Below, piece by piece: positions 1-5,714 of a stretch of 7,103 bases of DNA; the first letter of the stretch is position 1, and the number at the start of each line of letters is the position of its first letter. The DNA lies in the NCBI GenBank assembly GCA_031267175.1, contig JAIRZP010000165.1, positions 1 to 7,103 on the forward strand, given 5' to 3'. Position numbers and translations under genes: made by a program. The DNA comes from Coriobacteriales bacterium. GTDB taxonomy: Bacteria > Actinomycetota > Coriobacteriia > Coriobacteriales > UBA8131. A model generated the notes under the pieces. That model was given only the letters and a program-made list of their open reading frames with translations. It searched no databases and was not told the origin of the DNA.

Positions 1-56
1 CAGTAACCACCGCAGGTTCTCCGATTTTGGAGGGCCTTCTTTTTATGTGGTTACTG
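1..56. repeat. Perfect 10-bp inverted repeat enclosing a terminator
   Basis: CAGTAACCAC at 1-10 is the exact reverse complement of GTGGTTACTG at 47-56. The 36 bases between them contain a plus-strand terminator hairpin. The arms begin at the first base of the window, so they may extend further left. Being symmetric, the outer stem could form in RNA from either strand. For the minus-strand nickel operon it could be a distal terminator if a T-rich run lies just outside the window. An end of a small repeat element is another possibility. The repeat is directly visible; its function is not. Confidence 0.6.
14..44 (+). terminator. Rho-independent terminator on the plus strand
   Basis: Bases 14-22 pair with 29-37 in a 9-bp stem (AGGTTCTCC with GGAGGGCCT, two G-U wobbles) around a 6-base loop GATTTT. 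A T-rich tail TTCTTTTT at 37-44 follows. On the minus strand the wobbles become mismatches and no T run follows, so the signal faces right. It would end a transcript entering from the left of the window, converging on the nickel operon. No plus-strand gene is visible inside the window to match it. Confidence 0.7.
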
Positions 57-71
57 ATAATTCGCTATTCA

Positions 72-90
72 TTCAGCCAAGTACGCTGAA
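72..90. other. Small 6-bp hairpin in the left intergenic region
   Basis: TTCAGC at 72-77 is the reverse complement of GCTGAA at 85-90, with a 7-base loop. No T run follows on either strand, so it does not look like a complete intrinsic terminator. It may be chance, or part of the 3' untranslated region of the nickel operon. Confidence 0.25.
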
Positions 91-118
91 ACTGCGCGCG
101 CTCCGTGGCTGCTCCTTT

Positions 119-164
119 CCCCCACAACGCTCACTCGCTTAGGCTCGCTCAAGCGTTGCGGGGG
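119..164 (-). terminator. Long GC-rich stem-loop at the end of the nik operon, no T run
   Basis: CCCCCACAACGCT (119-131) pairs with AGCGTTGCGGGGG (152-164) over 13 positions with one A-C mismatch, around a 20-base loop. The stop codon of the last operon gene (TAA, 141-139) lies in the loop, and its last codons form one arm. No T run follows in either direction, so it is not a classic intrinsic terminator. It could be a U-less terminator, a 3' mRNA-stabilising stem, or a dispersed repeat. The loop contains the near-repeat CTCGCTTAGGCTCGCT. The structure is seen; its role as operon end is inferred. Confidence 0.5.
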
Positions 165-756
165 CCCCGTATAGATCTACCACTCTCGTGGCAACTCGTC
201 TGGCCAGGGGAGTTGCATGCGTCACTATTACCATGCCCAGGTTGCGGCTTTCTGCTTCTTTGAGCAGCGCATGCCATACGCTTGCCTGGGTTACCGCATC
301 CAACATGGTGGAGAGTTCATCGGCTATGAGGTAGCGCGGATTGGTAGCGAGCGCCCTCACCAGGCAGATACGCTGCAATTCGCCGCCGGAGAGCTCATGC
401 GCAAACCGGTCCAGCCACCGAGGATCAACCTGAAAGCTCTCCAGGAGCGCGCCGGAAACCTCGCCAGCCTCTTCCAGGACATCTTGCATGCGGAGCCGGG
501 GATCTACAACGGTCTCGGGATGTTGCATGATCATCTGCACGGGACAGCGGCCTTTGCGGGGCAACGCTCTGCCATCTACCAGCACTTTTCCCTCGTCCGG
601 TTGTGTGTAGCCCGCAAGAATCCTGCAGAGCGTGGTCTTTCCAAAGCCCGAGGGTGCCTGCACGGCAACGCGCTCTCCCCTCTCGACGCTAAGCGAGCAG
701 TCTTTGAAGAGTAGCTTGCTGCCGTATCCAAAACTGAGAGCGCGCGCTTCCAGCAT
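139..756 (-). CDS. nikE: ABC transporter ATPase, nickel/peptide type (NikE-like)
   Basis: This 205-residue protein is the second cytoplasmic ATPase of the importer and should pair with the upstream ATPase to drive the two permeases. Visible motifs are Walker A APSGFGKT (34-41), Q-loop Gln78, signature LSGGELQR (122-129), Walker B YLIADE (142-147) with Glu147 as catalytic base, a D-loop ending in Asp153, and switch His180. Two details are off consensus: the first Walker A glycine is Ala34, and the usual proline after the Walker B glutamate is Leu148. It is shorter than E. coli NikE (about 268 residues) and lacks the C-terminal oligopeptide-transport extension. The ATG follows AGGAGGA with 7 bases between and starts 2 bases after the preceding stop, so translational coupling is likely. 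Its last codons form part of a hairpin. Family assignment is firm; the nickel substrate is inferred from context. Confidence 0.88.
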   Translation of the reverse strand: MLEARALSFGYGSKLLFKDCSLSVERGERVAVQAPSGFGKTTLCRILAGYTQPDEGKVLVDGRALPRKGRCPVQMIMQHPETVVDPRLRMQDVLEEAGEVSGALLESFQVDPRWLDRFAHELSGGELQRICLVRALATNPRYLIADELSTMLDAVTQASVWHALLKEAESRNLGMVIVTHATPLARRVATRVVDLYGAPATLERA

Positions 757-758
757 AC

Positions 759-1856
759 TCAGTCCTCCTCACCGTGAGCGGAGTTGCCCTGCCCGACCTC
801 TGCGCGGGCAGCCCGGTCAGAGAAAGCTTCTGCGCGGGTAGCCTGGTCATACAGAGCCTCGTCTGGCATGGCCGCTTCTCGTTCTGCAGGCATAACCGCA
901 AAGTCGTGCTCGGGCAGGGCGTGCCAGAGCGCCTTGCTGAAGGGCTCGCGCAGCGTGTCCGGCGAGGCAAAATCGGCCACCGCGGTCTCTTCTATCACCG
1001 TGCCGTCCTGGAATACCGCCACTCGATCGGCAACCCGGAGCGCAAGCTCTATGTCATGAGTTATCAAGAGCACGCTGCCACCGCCGTCCGCAAACTCCCT
1101 GAAGTCGCCCATAGCCTGTACCGCGAGCGCAAGATCGAGGCCCGGGGTCGGTTCGTCGGCGATAATCAGCTCGGGCTCATCCCTGAGGGCCATGCAGAGC
1201 AACACCCGCCGTGCCATACCGCCCGACAGCTCAAAGGGATACAGCCCGGCTACCTCTTCTCCGAGTCCATAGTGCTCAAACAGGCTCCGCTGCCTCTGTT
1301 GCCGCGCCCTGCTGTCCTCGCCCGTTGCGACAGCCTCCCTCCCCCTGCTCCTTAGGCCTGCCTTTCTGCCGCTACTCCGCAGGGCCACCTGCCTGCCCAC
1401 CTTCATGAGCGGGTCGAGCGCGAGGACACTCTGGGGAACCAGCGCGATACTTCTGCCCCTGAGCCGGGCCAGGGTCTGCTGGCTTTGCACCTGACCGTCA
1501 AACCAGAGGATGCCCTCAACAAAGGCATTGGGTTCAAAGCGCCCGAGCAGCGTGTTGGCAAGCAGGGTCTTACCCGCGCCCGAGGCGCCCACGATGGCAA
1601 GAAGCTCGCCCCTGTGCACCGAGAGGTTCATGTCACGGATTACCTCCACACGCGTCTTTTGGGCGCTCGGGCCGGTCTGCGACTCGTATCGGGTAAAGCC
1701 GATGCTCAGATGCTCCACCTGCAGGAGATGGTGGCCGCCCGTATGCTCAGAGGATTCCGCATGCGAATGACGATGGTGCATACCTGAGGTGCTGTGAGCA
1801 ATCTTCTCATGTTCGCTGAGAGCAGTCGGAGGGCTTTGCTTGTGCGGGGCTGCCAT
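759..1856 (-). CDS. nikD: ABC transporter ATPase, nickel/peptide type (NikD-like), with His-rich N-terminus
   Basis: This 365-residue ATPase is the partner of the following ATPase. Motifs are Walker A GASGAGKT (90-97), Q-loop Gln142, signature LSGGM (210-214), Walker B LIIADE (230-235), D-loop to Asp241 and switch His267. The first 49 residues are an unusual extension with 11 histidines, including HHRHSH at 27-32 and HH at 42-43, which suggests metal binding. An Arg-rich insert (about 160-190) lies between the Q-loop and the signature. The C-terminal tail is charged and holds a short repeat (DQATRAEA / DRAARAEV) instead of a clear oligopeptide-transport domain. ATG at 1856 is preferred because AGGAG sits 6 bases upstream and the previous gene stops 3 bases before. 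An internal ATG (residue 26) has a poorer site and would keep most of the histidines. The ATPase call is firm; the nickel role rests on context. Confidence 0.88.
   Translation of the reverse strand: MAAPHKQSPPTALSEHEKIAHSTSGMHHRHSHAESSEHTGGHHLLQVEHLSIGFTRYESQTGPSAQKTRVEVIRDMNLSVHRGELLAIVGASGAGKTLLANTLLGRFEPNAFVEGILWFDGQVQSQQTLARLRGRSIALVPQSVLALDPLMKVGRQVALRSSGRKAGLRSRGREAVATGEDSRARQQRQRSLFEHYGLGEEVAGLYPFELSGGMARRVLLCMALRDEPELIIADEPTPGLDLALAVQAMGDFREFADGGGSVLLITHDIELALRVADRVAVFQDGTVIEETAVADFASPDTLREPFSKALWHALPEHDFAVMPAEREAAMPDEALYDQATRAEAFSDRAARAEVGQGNSAHGEED
799..849. repeat. Imperfect 21-bp direct repeat (30-base period) in the nikD 3' end
   Basis: Bases 799-819 and 829-849 match at 19 of 21 positions (both start TCTGCGCGGG and end GGTCA). 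They encode the related peptides DRAARAE and DQATRAE, ten residues apart, in the charged C-terminal tail of the ATPase. A small in-frame duplication of the tail is the simplest explanation. Confidence 0.6.
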
Positions 1857-1859
1857 CAG

Positions 1860-2846
1860 CTACTCCTGTGAGGTGTGGGGGTCGATGAGTTTTCTCAGGC
1901 TCGACCCTGCCAGGTCAAACAGCAGGACCGTCGCCACGAGCGCTACGCCGGGAAACACCGCAAGCCACCAGTAGCCCGCGGACAGGTAGCTCATCGACTC
2001 GCTGAGGATGATGCCGATGGCGGGCGCTTCGGGAGAAAGGCCAAAGCCGAGAAAGGTCAGCGCGGCCTCATGCAGAATAGCGTGGGGGAACAGCAACACA
2101 AGGCCCACCAGAAACTGCGGGAACACAAAGGGAAGCATATGCCTGAGCGCGAGGGAGAGGCGTGATCTGCCGAGCTTTCTCGCCACCTCGATATAGGGCG
2201 CCTGTTTGACCTGCAAAATCTCCGCCCGTATGACGCGCGCCAGGGTGGGCCAGTGCGTGACGGCGACCCCTATCGTGATGCCCCAGAACCCCTTGCCCAG
2301 GGCAAACGAGATGAGCACGAGGAGGACGATGTGGGGTATCCCGAGCATCAGGTCTATGAGCCAGGTAATGGCCGTATCGAGCTTCCTGCCTCCGAGCGCC
2401 GCCGCTGTGCCGAGTAAGAGGGCAATCAGTGCCGAGGCACCGGCGGCAACGAGCCCCACGAGCACGCTGAGGCTGAGCCCGGCCAGGGTTCGGAGGAACA
2501 TGTCCCTCCCCATCCAATCGGTGCCAAACCAGTGTTCGAGCCCCGGGCCGAGGTTCTTCTGAGTAAAGTCGGTGAGCAGCGCAAGCTCGCCCGCCGCCCT
2601 GCCGCTCGCGACTATCGCTATGAGCAGCAGCGCGGCGGCACCAAAGATAAGCAGGGTATGCGTCTTGTTGCTCGCGTGCTCCCGCCTCGGCCGGTGCAGG
2701 ACGGGGATCTTTTGTAGGGTGCCAACTATCCCACCAGGAGCCTCCGAGGTATGAGCTACCCCCGAAACACCCGAAACGCCCGAGGCACCCTCGCTTGGAT
2801 GCGGACTGTTCGGTGTCATAGGGAGGTCAGACCTACGAGGATGCAT
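1860..2846 (-). CDS. nikC: ABC transporter permease, nickel/peptide type (NikC/DppC-like)
   Basis: This 328-residue inner-membrane permease forms the channel with the upstream permease. From the chosen start there is a hydrophilic tail of about 60 residues, then a first membrane segment (about 64-80). Next comes the family motif HWFGTDWMGRD (105-115), several further membrane helices and the ATPase-contacting EAA loop (EVARKLGRS, 220-228). It ends with the DppC-type motifs EAALTFLGFGL and IDP. The start is uncertain. ATG at 2846 has AAGGGAG 6 bases upstream and overlaps the preceding gene by 14 bases. TTG at 2882 would add 12 residues, and ATG at 2819 would remove 9. The N-terminal tail is low in complexity (GVSGVSG) and encoded by a 9-base tandem repeat. 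It stops 3 bases before the next gene. The permease family is certain; nickel specificity is inferred. Confidence 0.87.
   Translation of the reverse strand: MHPRRSDLPMTPNSPHPSEGASGVSGVSGVAHTSEAPGGIVGTLQKIPVLHRPRREHASNKTHTLLIFGAAALLLIAIVASGRAAGELALLTDFTQKNLGPGLEHWFGTDWMGRDMFLRTLAGLSLSVLVGLVAAGASALIALLLGTAAALGGRKLDTAITWLIDLMLGIPHIVLLVLISFALGKGFWGITIGVAVTHWPTLARVIRAEILQVKQAPYIEVARKLGRSRLSLALRHMLPFVFPQFLVGLVLLFPHAILHEAALTFLGFGLSPEAPAIGIILSESMSYLSAGYWWLAVFPGVALVATVLLFDLAGSSLRKLIDPHTSQE
2761..2787. repeat. Three 9-bp tandem units inside nikC
   Basis: CCCGAAACA, CCCGAAACG and CCCGAGGCA stand head to tail. On the minus strand they encode the Gly-Val-Ser-rich stretch in the cytoplasmic tail of the permease. 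The unit is a multiple of three, so copy-number changes would stay in frame and alter only linker length. Confidence 0.6.
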
Positions 2847-3855
2847 CTCCTGCTCCCTTCCTGGCCTTTTTCGCGCAAGCAAAACCGCGCCTGCGTATGC
2901 GCGGGTCTATCACTCCGTAGAGGATGTTTGCCACAAGATTGCCGGAGAACACCAGGGCGGCGGAGATCAGCGCTATAGCCGCCAGCAGCGCCACGTCTCC
3001 TCCGAGGCCCGCGGTGACCGCCGCGCTGCCGAGCCCCGGATACGAGAACACCTGCTCCACGAGGACCGACCCTCCAAACAACTCCGCGACCTGCGCAAAC
3101 TGCAGGGTCAGCGCAGGGAGCAGGAGGTTCCTGAGGCCGTGCTGCCGCATCGCCTGCCACGTGCTTGCTCCGCGTGCCTCCGCAAACCGGAAGAACTCAC
3201 TCTCTCTCGTATCTATGGCCTTTTCTCTGGTATGCAGGGCGATGTTGGCAACACCGATGACACTGAGGGTCGTCGCCGGGAGAACGAGGTGGCGCAGGAT
3301 GTCGAGGAAGCCCACGTCTGCGGCACTCGCGCCTATGGGCACCGAGAATCCTATGGGGAACCAGCCAAGCGTCACAGAAAAGATGATGAGGAAGACCAGG
3401 CCCAGCCAAAAGGTGGGGGTCGCGGCCAGAATGAGGCAGTATCCCTTGATAATCCTGTCAACGATGCCGCCTCTTTTGACCGCGGCAACAAGGCCCAGAG
3501 CAAAGCCCAGGATGCCGCTGAGTATCCAGGCGGCCGCCATCAGGGCCAGCGAATTGAGAAAGCGGCCCGCAATAACGTCTGCCACGGGGGCGTTAAACCT
3601 GAGCGAGGTGCCCATGTCTCCCCGTATAACATCGCCGAACCAGTGGCCGTAGCGCTCCCAGAGCGGCGCGTTGGTGCCCCAGTACTCAGCAAGCTGTGCC
3701 TTTTTCTCCGGACTCATGGTAAGGTAGGCAGACTGGCCGACGTTCATCTGCACAGGATCCAGGGGCGAGACGCTCACCAACGCAAAGACCACCATGCTCG
3801 TGGCCAGCATGAGCAGCACGAACTTGAGGACGTTCCGCAGTATGAAAGAGGTCAT
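2833..3855 (-). CDS. nikB: ABC transporter permease, nickel/peptide type (NikB/DppB-like)
   Basis: This 340-residue inner-membrane permease is the first of the permease pair. It shows the typical layout: a short N-terminal cytoplasmic end and first membrane helix (about 9-27), followed by SPLDPV (30-35). The periplasmic loop carries GDMGTSLRFNAPV (79-91). Several hydrophobic helices follow, then an EAA loop (about 224-245, AEARGAS followed by RNLLLPALT), VLVEQVFSYPGLG (264-276) and the closing IDPRIRRR. Length matches the family. ATG at 3855 aligns with the usual start of DppB proteins, although the ribosome site is weak (AGG 10 bases upstream). It lies 57 bases after the binding-protein gene, the longest gap in the operon, and overlaps the next permease by 14 bases on the chosen start. 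DppB/NikB membership is firm; the substrate is inferred. Confidence 0.9.
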   Translation of the reverse strand: MTSFILRNVLKFVLLMLATSMVVFALVSVSPLDPVQMNVGQSAYLTMSPEKKAQLAEYWGTNAPLWERYGHWFGDVIRGDMGTSLRFNAPVADVIAGRFLNSLALMAAAWILSGILGFALGLVAAVKRGGIVDRIIKGYCLILAATPTFWLGLVFLIIFSVTLGWFPIGFSVPIGASAADVGFLDILRHLVLPATTLSVIGVANIALHTREKAIDTRESEFFRFAEARGASTWQAMRQHGLRNLLLPALTLQFAQVAELFGGSVLVEQVFSYPGLGSAAVTAGLGGDVALLAAIALISAALVFSGNLVANILYGVIDPRIRRRGFACAKKARKGAGDASS

Positions 3856-3912
3856 CGTCTTTTGCCTGGATTCAGAAACGGCTCACTGGCGCATTGCCGA
3901 CCTGGGCCTCGT

Positions 3913-5556
3913 CTAGCTCCACGTCCACTGATCCACGTTATTGACGACGGCCCAGCCGTGTCCGTGGGGATGCAGTTTCTGTTCGGCGACATTGAGCGTA
4001 TCCAGTGCGAAGTAGAGATGGTCAACGTTGGCAAACCACAGCCAGGTAGCGGCTCCTTCCGGGCCGACCACCTCGGTGCCAAGCTGCCAGTGCGAGTAGG
4101 AATCCTCAACGTTTGGCTCGGCGAGGGCCTCATCATACTGCGCATCGAGTGCCGCGCTTTCGTAACGGGCGAAGTTGGCGCTCCCCGTAGAATAATACAG
4201 ATGGTAGAGCTCTATGGGTGCATTGGAACCCCAGCCCCAGAGTATGGGGCTTGAGAACTGATGGGTGTAGAGGACGTCCCAGCCTGCTCCCTCGGCGGTG
4301 ACCTTAAAGCCGACTTCCTTCATTTGGTTGGCAAACTCATTGGCCAGACCCTGGCGGACCGAGTCGCTCGAAGGGTACCAGACCGTAAAGGCTGCCTCGA
4401 CCCCGTCTTTGGTGCGGACACCATCCTCGCCGAGCACCCAGCCGGCATCGTCCAGGAGTTGCCGGGCCTTTTGGATGTCCGTTTTGACGATGAGCTTCTC
4501 CGACGCCCAGGGCATGCCGTCCGAGACACTGTAGGCAACGGTCCCGTAGCCATTGAGGACATTCTCAATCATCAGCTCTCTGTCCACCGCATAGTTAATG
4601 GCCTGACGGATTGCCTTGTCGGAGGTGACCGCGTTACCCACGGCGTATTCGATGCCTTCGCCATCGGTTGTCGTGCCTCCCGCCGCCGGCGTTGGGAGCG
4701 AGATACCACGGGAGTCCACAGTGGCACAGGCCAGGAGCTCAAAGCCTTCGATGCGCTGGCTGCTGTACACGGCCGAGGTGGCGGCCAGGTCAACCTCTCC
4801 CGCGCGTGCGGCGGCGAGTGCCGCGTCCTCATCCATGAAAACCACCACGACCCGTTCCATCCTGGGGGCCTCACCGTAGTAGCTCGGGTTGGCGACGAGG
4901 ATTATCTGCTGGCCCTTGTCCCATTGCTCCAGCATGTAACGGCCGGAGCCGATGGGGTTGTCGCCGTAGTTCAAATCAAAGGCGTGCTCGGGGACAATGC
5001 CAATGACGGCAATGGTGTAGAGCAGCGCGTTGAAGGGTTTGTTGAGCGTCATGACTACCGTTGTGTTATCCGGAGCGGTAACGCTCTCCACCATGCTGAG
5101 GTCTACCTCCGACGCGGGATTGGTCCGGATCTCGTTAAAGGTGAAGGCCACATCGTGTGCGGTGAGCGGCACCCCGTCGGTGAAGGTGACGTCCTCGCGG
5201 ATGGTAAAGGTCCAGGTGAGGCCATCGTCGCTCGACGCATAGCTCGTGGCGAGGTCGTTCTCAAAGCCCATGGCAACCGTCGTGGTAAAGAGCGTACTCT
5301 GAATGAGCGGCTCGTGCATATGCTCACCGGCGCCCCAGTTGATTATCGGGTTAAAGCCGGCCTCGGGCTCGCTGCTTTTGCCCATGGCAATGATCACCTG
5401 GGAGGCTGGCGGGGCTTCCGCAGTCGCTGTGCCTTCATTGCTTTGTGAGTTGGATGAACAGGCGCCCAGGAGGCCCAGGGCCAGTACGAACAGGCACGTG
5501 GGTAACAGTAACCGGAAGGGGGTTTTCGCAGTTCTCGCCCGCTTGCTTTGTTGCAT
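3913..5556 (-). CDS. nikA: Nickel/peptide-type ABC transporter substrate-binding lipoprotein (NikA-like)
   Basis: This 547-residue protein is the extracytoplasmic receptor of the importer (SBP_bac_5 family). It has a basic N-terminus, a hydrophobic core (about 14-31) and a lipobox LGAC with Cys33 as the lipidation site, followed by a Ser/Asn/Thr/Ala-rich linker to about residue 50. Family features are the EPL-QSTL region (82-89), DGLTWTFTIRE (111-121), GSGRYMLEQWDKG (203-215), AIRQAINYAVDR (315-326) and ARQLLDDAGW (364-373). Near the C-terminus HPHGHG (529-534) gives three closely spaced histidines; His79 and His81 form a second pair. These are candidate metal ligands, not proven ones. ATG at 5556 follows GAGGAG with 5 bases between, giving a sound signal peptide. 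It is first in the operon, just downstream of a NikR-type operator. A peptide-binding role is the main alternative. Confidence 0.85.
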   Translation of the reverse strand: MQQSKRARTAKTPFRLLLPTCLFVLALGLLGACSSNSQSNEGTATAEAPPASQVIIAMGKSSEPEAGFNPIINWGAGEHMHEPLIQSTLFTTTVAMGFENDLATSYASSDDGLTWTFTIREDVTFTDGVPLTAHDVAFTFNEIRTNPASEVDLSMVESVTAPDNTTVVMTLNKPFNALLYTIAVIGIVPEHAFDLNYGDNPIGSGRYMLEQWDKGQQIILVANPSYYGEAPRMERVVVVFMDEDAALAAARAGEVDLAATSAVYSSQRIEGFELLACATVDSRGISLPTPAAGGTTTDGEGIEYAVGNAVTSDKAIRQAINYAVDRELMIENVLNGYGTVAYSVSDGMPWASEKLIVKTDIQKARQLLDDAGWVLGEDGVRTKDGVEAAFTVWYPSSDSVRQGLANEFANQMKEVGFKVTAEGAGWDVLYTHQFSSPILWGWGSNAPIELYHLYYSTGSANFARYESAALDAQYDEALAEPNVEDSYSHWQLGTEVVGPEGAATWLWFANVDHLYFALDTLNVAEQKLHPHGHGWAVVNNVDQWTWS

Positions 5557-5561
5557 GGCAT

Positions 5562-5567
5562 CTCCTC
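5562..5567 (-). promoter_or_regulatory. Ribosome binding site of nikA
   Basis: GAGGAG on the minus strand lies 5 bases before the ATG at 5556. It is the strongest site near the gene's 5' end and fixes the start that gives a correct lipoprotein signal. Confidence 0.75.
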
Positions 5568-5587
5568 AGCACAGGTACACTCCTTTT

Positions 5588-5618
5588 GAGTGTTACGTAT
5601 TTTGAGATTGTAACACTC
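5588..5618 (-). promoter_or_regulatory. NikR-type operator (perfect palindrome)
   Basis: GAGTGTTAC (5588-5596) and GTAACACTC (5610-5618) are exact reverse complements, 9 bases each, 13 bases apart. The core GTGTTAC-N13-GTAACAC equals the NikR consensus I recall as predicted for Desulfovibrio-type bacteria, which differs from the E. coli GTATGA-N16-TCATAC form. It lies 31 bases upstream of the nikA ATG, close enough to block a promoter there. Nickel-loaded NikR would repress the importer. The palindrome is seen; naming NikR as its reader is inference, since no nikR gene is in the window. Confidence 0.8.
5607..5612 (-). promoter_or_regulatory. Candidate -10 box of the nik operon promoter
   Basis: TACAAT on the minus strand matches TATAAT at five of six positions and lies within the right arm and spacer of the operator, where repressor binding would block RNA polymerase. 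No convincing -35 hexamer is found 16-18 bases upstream, so the promoter position is tentative. Confidence 0.3.
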
Positions 5619-5674
5619 TTTGTTTGCGATTGGGTCTGAGAAAAGATTTCGTCGGGTGGCGGTCAGCCTGAGGA

Positions 5675-5690
5675 TGTTACGCAGATTGTA
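5675..5690 (-). promoter_or_regulatory. Shortened operator-like sequence
   Basis: TGTTACG-C-AGATTGTA repeats the TGTTACG and AGATTGTA blocks of the operator (5591-5597 and 5605-5612). Only 1 base separates the blocks instead of 7, and the outer AACAC is missing. It looks like a duplicate that lost 6 bases, which would ruin the half-site spacing for a NikR dimer of dimers. It could still act as a half-site, or be chance. Confidence 0.4.
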
Positions 5691-5714
5691 TTCGTGCTGC
5701 CCCTGATTGACCGC

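Larger units (their letters stand above)
5557..5714 (-). promoter_or_regulatory. Regulatory gap between panD and nikA
   Basis: This 158-base stretch holds no gene. From the panD side it contains a 7-bp inverted repeat (GCGGTCA at 5659-5665 with TGACCGC at 5708-5714) with a 42-base loop. It then holds a shortened operator-like sequence (5675-5690), a full NikR-type palindrome (5588-5618) and the nikA ribosome site (GAGGAG, 5562-5567). I saw no T-tailed hairpin that would clearly stop transcription from panD, and no riboswitch fold I can recognise. Confidence 0.6.

Noticed and set aside
72..90. Hairpin as the intrinsic terminator of the nik operon
   Set aside because: The stem has only six pairs and no T run follows on the minus strand.
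217..714. Plus-strand open frame opposite nikE
   Set aside because: It lies entirely antisense to an ATPase with all its motifs in place; no domain or good ribosome site supports it.
2847..2882. TTG start for nikC at 2882
   Set aside because: It would overlap nikB by 50 bases and has a poor ribosome site; ATG at 2846 has AAGGGAG at a good distance.
3139..4254. Long open frame on the plus strand (371 residues) opposite nikB and the end of nikA
   Set aside because: It runs across two recognised minus-strand genes and their gap, with a composition typical of a codon-bias shadow and no recognisable motif.
4261..5448. Long open frame on the plus strand (395 residues) opposite nikA
   Set aside because: It is fully antisense to a clear lipoprotein gene, its translation resembles no family I know, and it has no operon context. 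G+C-rich codon bias makes such open mirror frames common.
5619..5714. Riboswitch (nickel/cobalt or cobalamin type) upstream of nikA
   Set aside because: I find no conserved multi-stem core, and the gap is largely accounted for by operator sequences; a protein-based control is the simpler reading.
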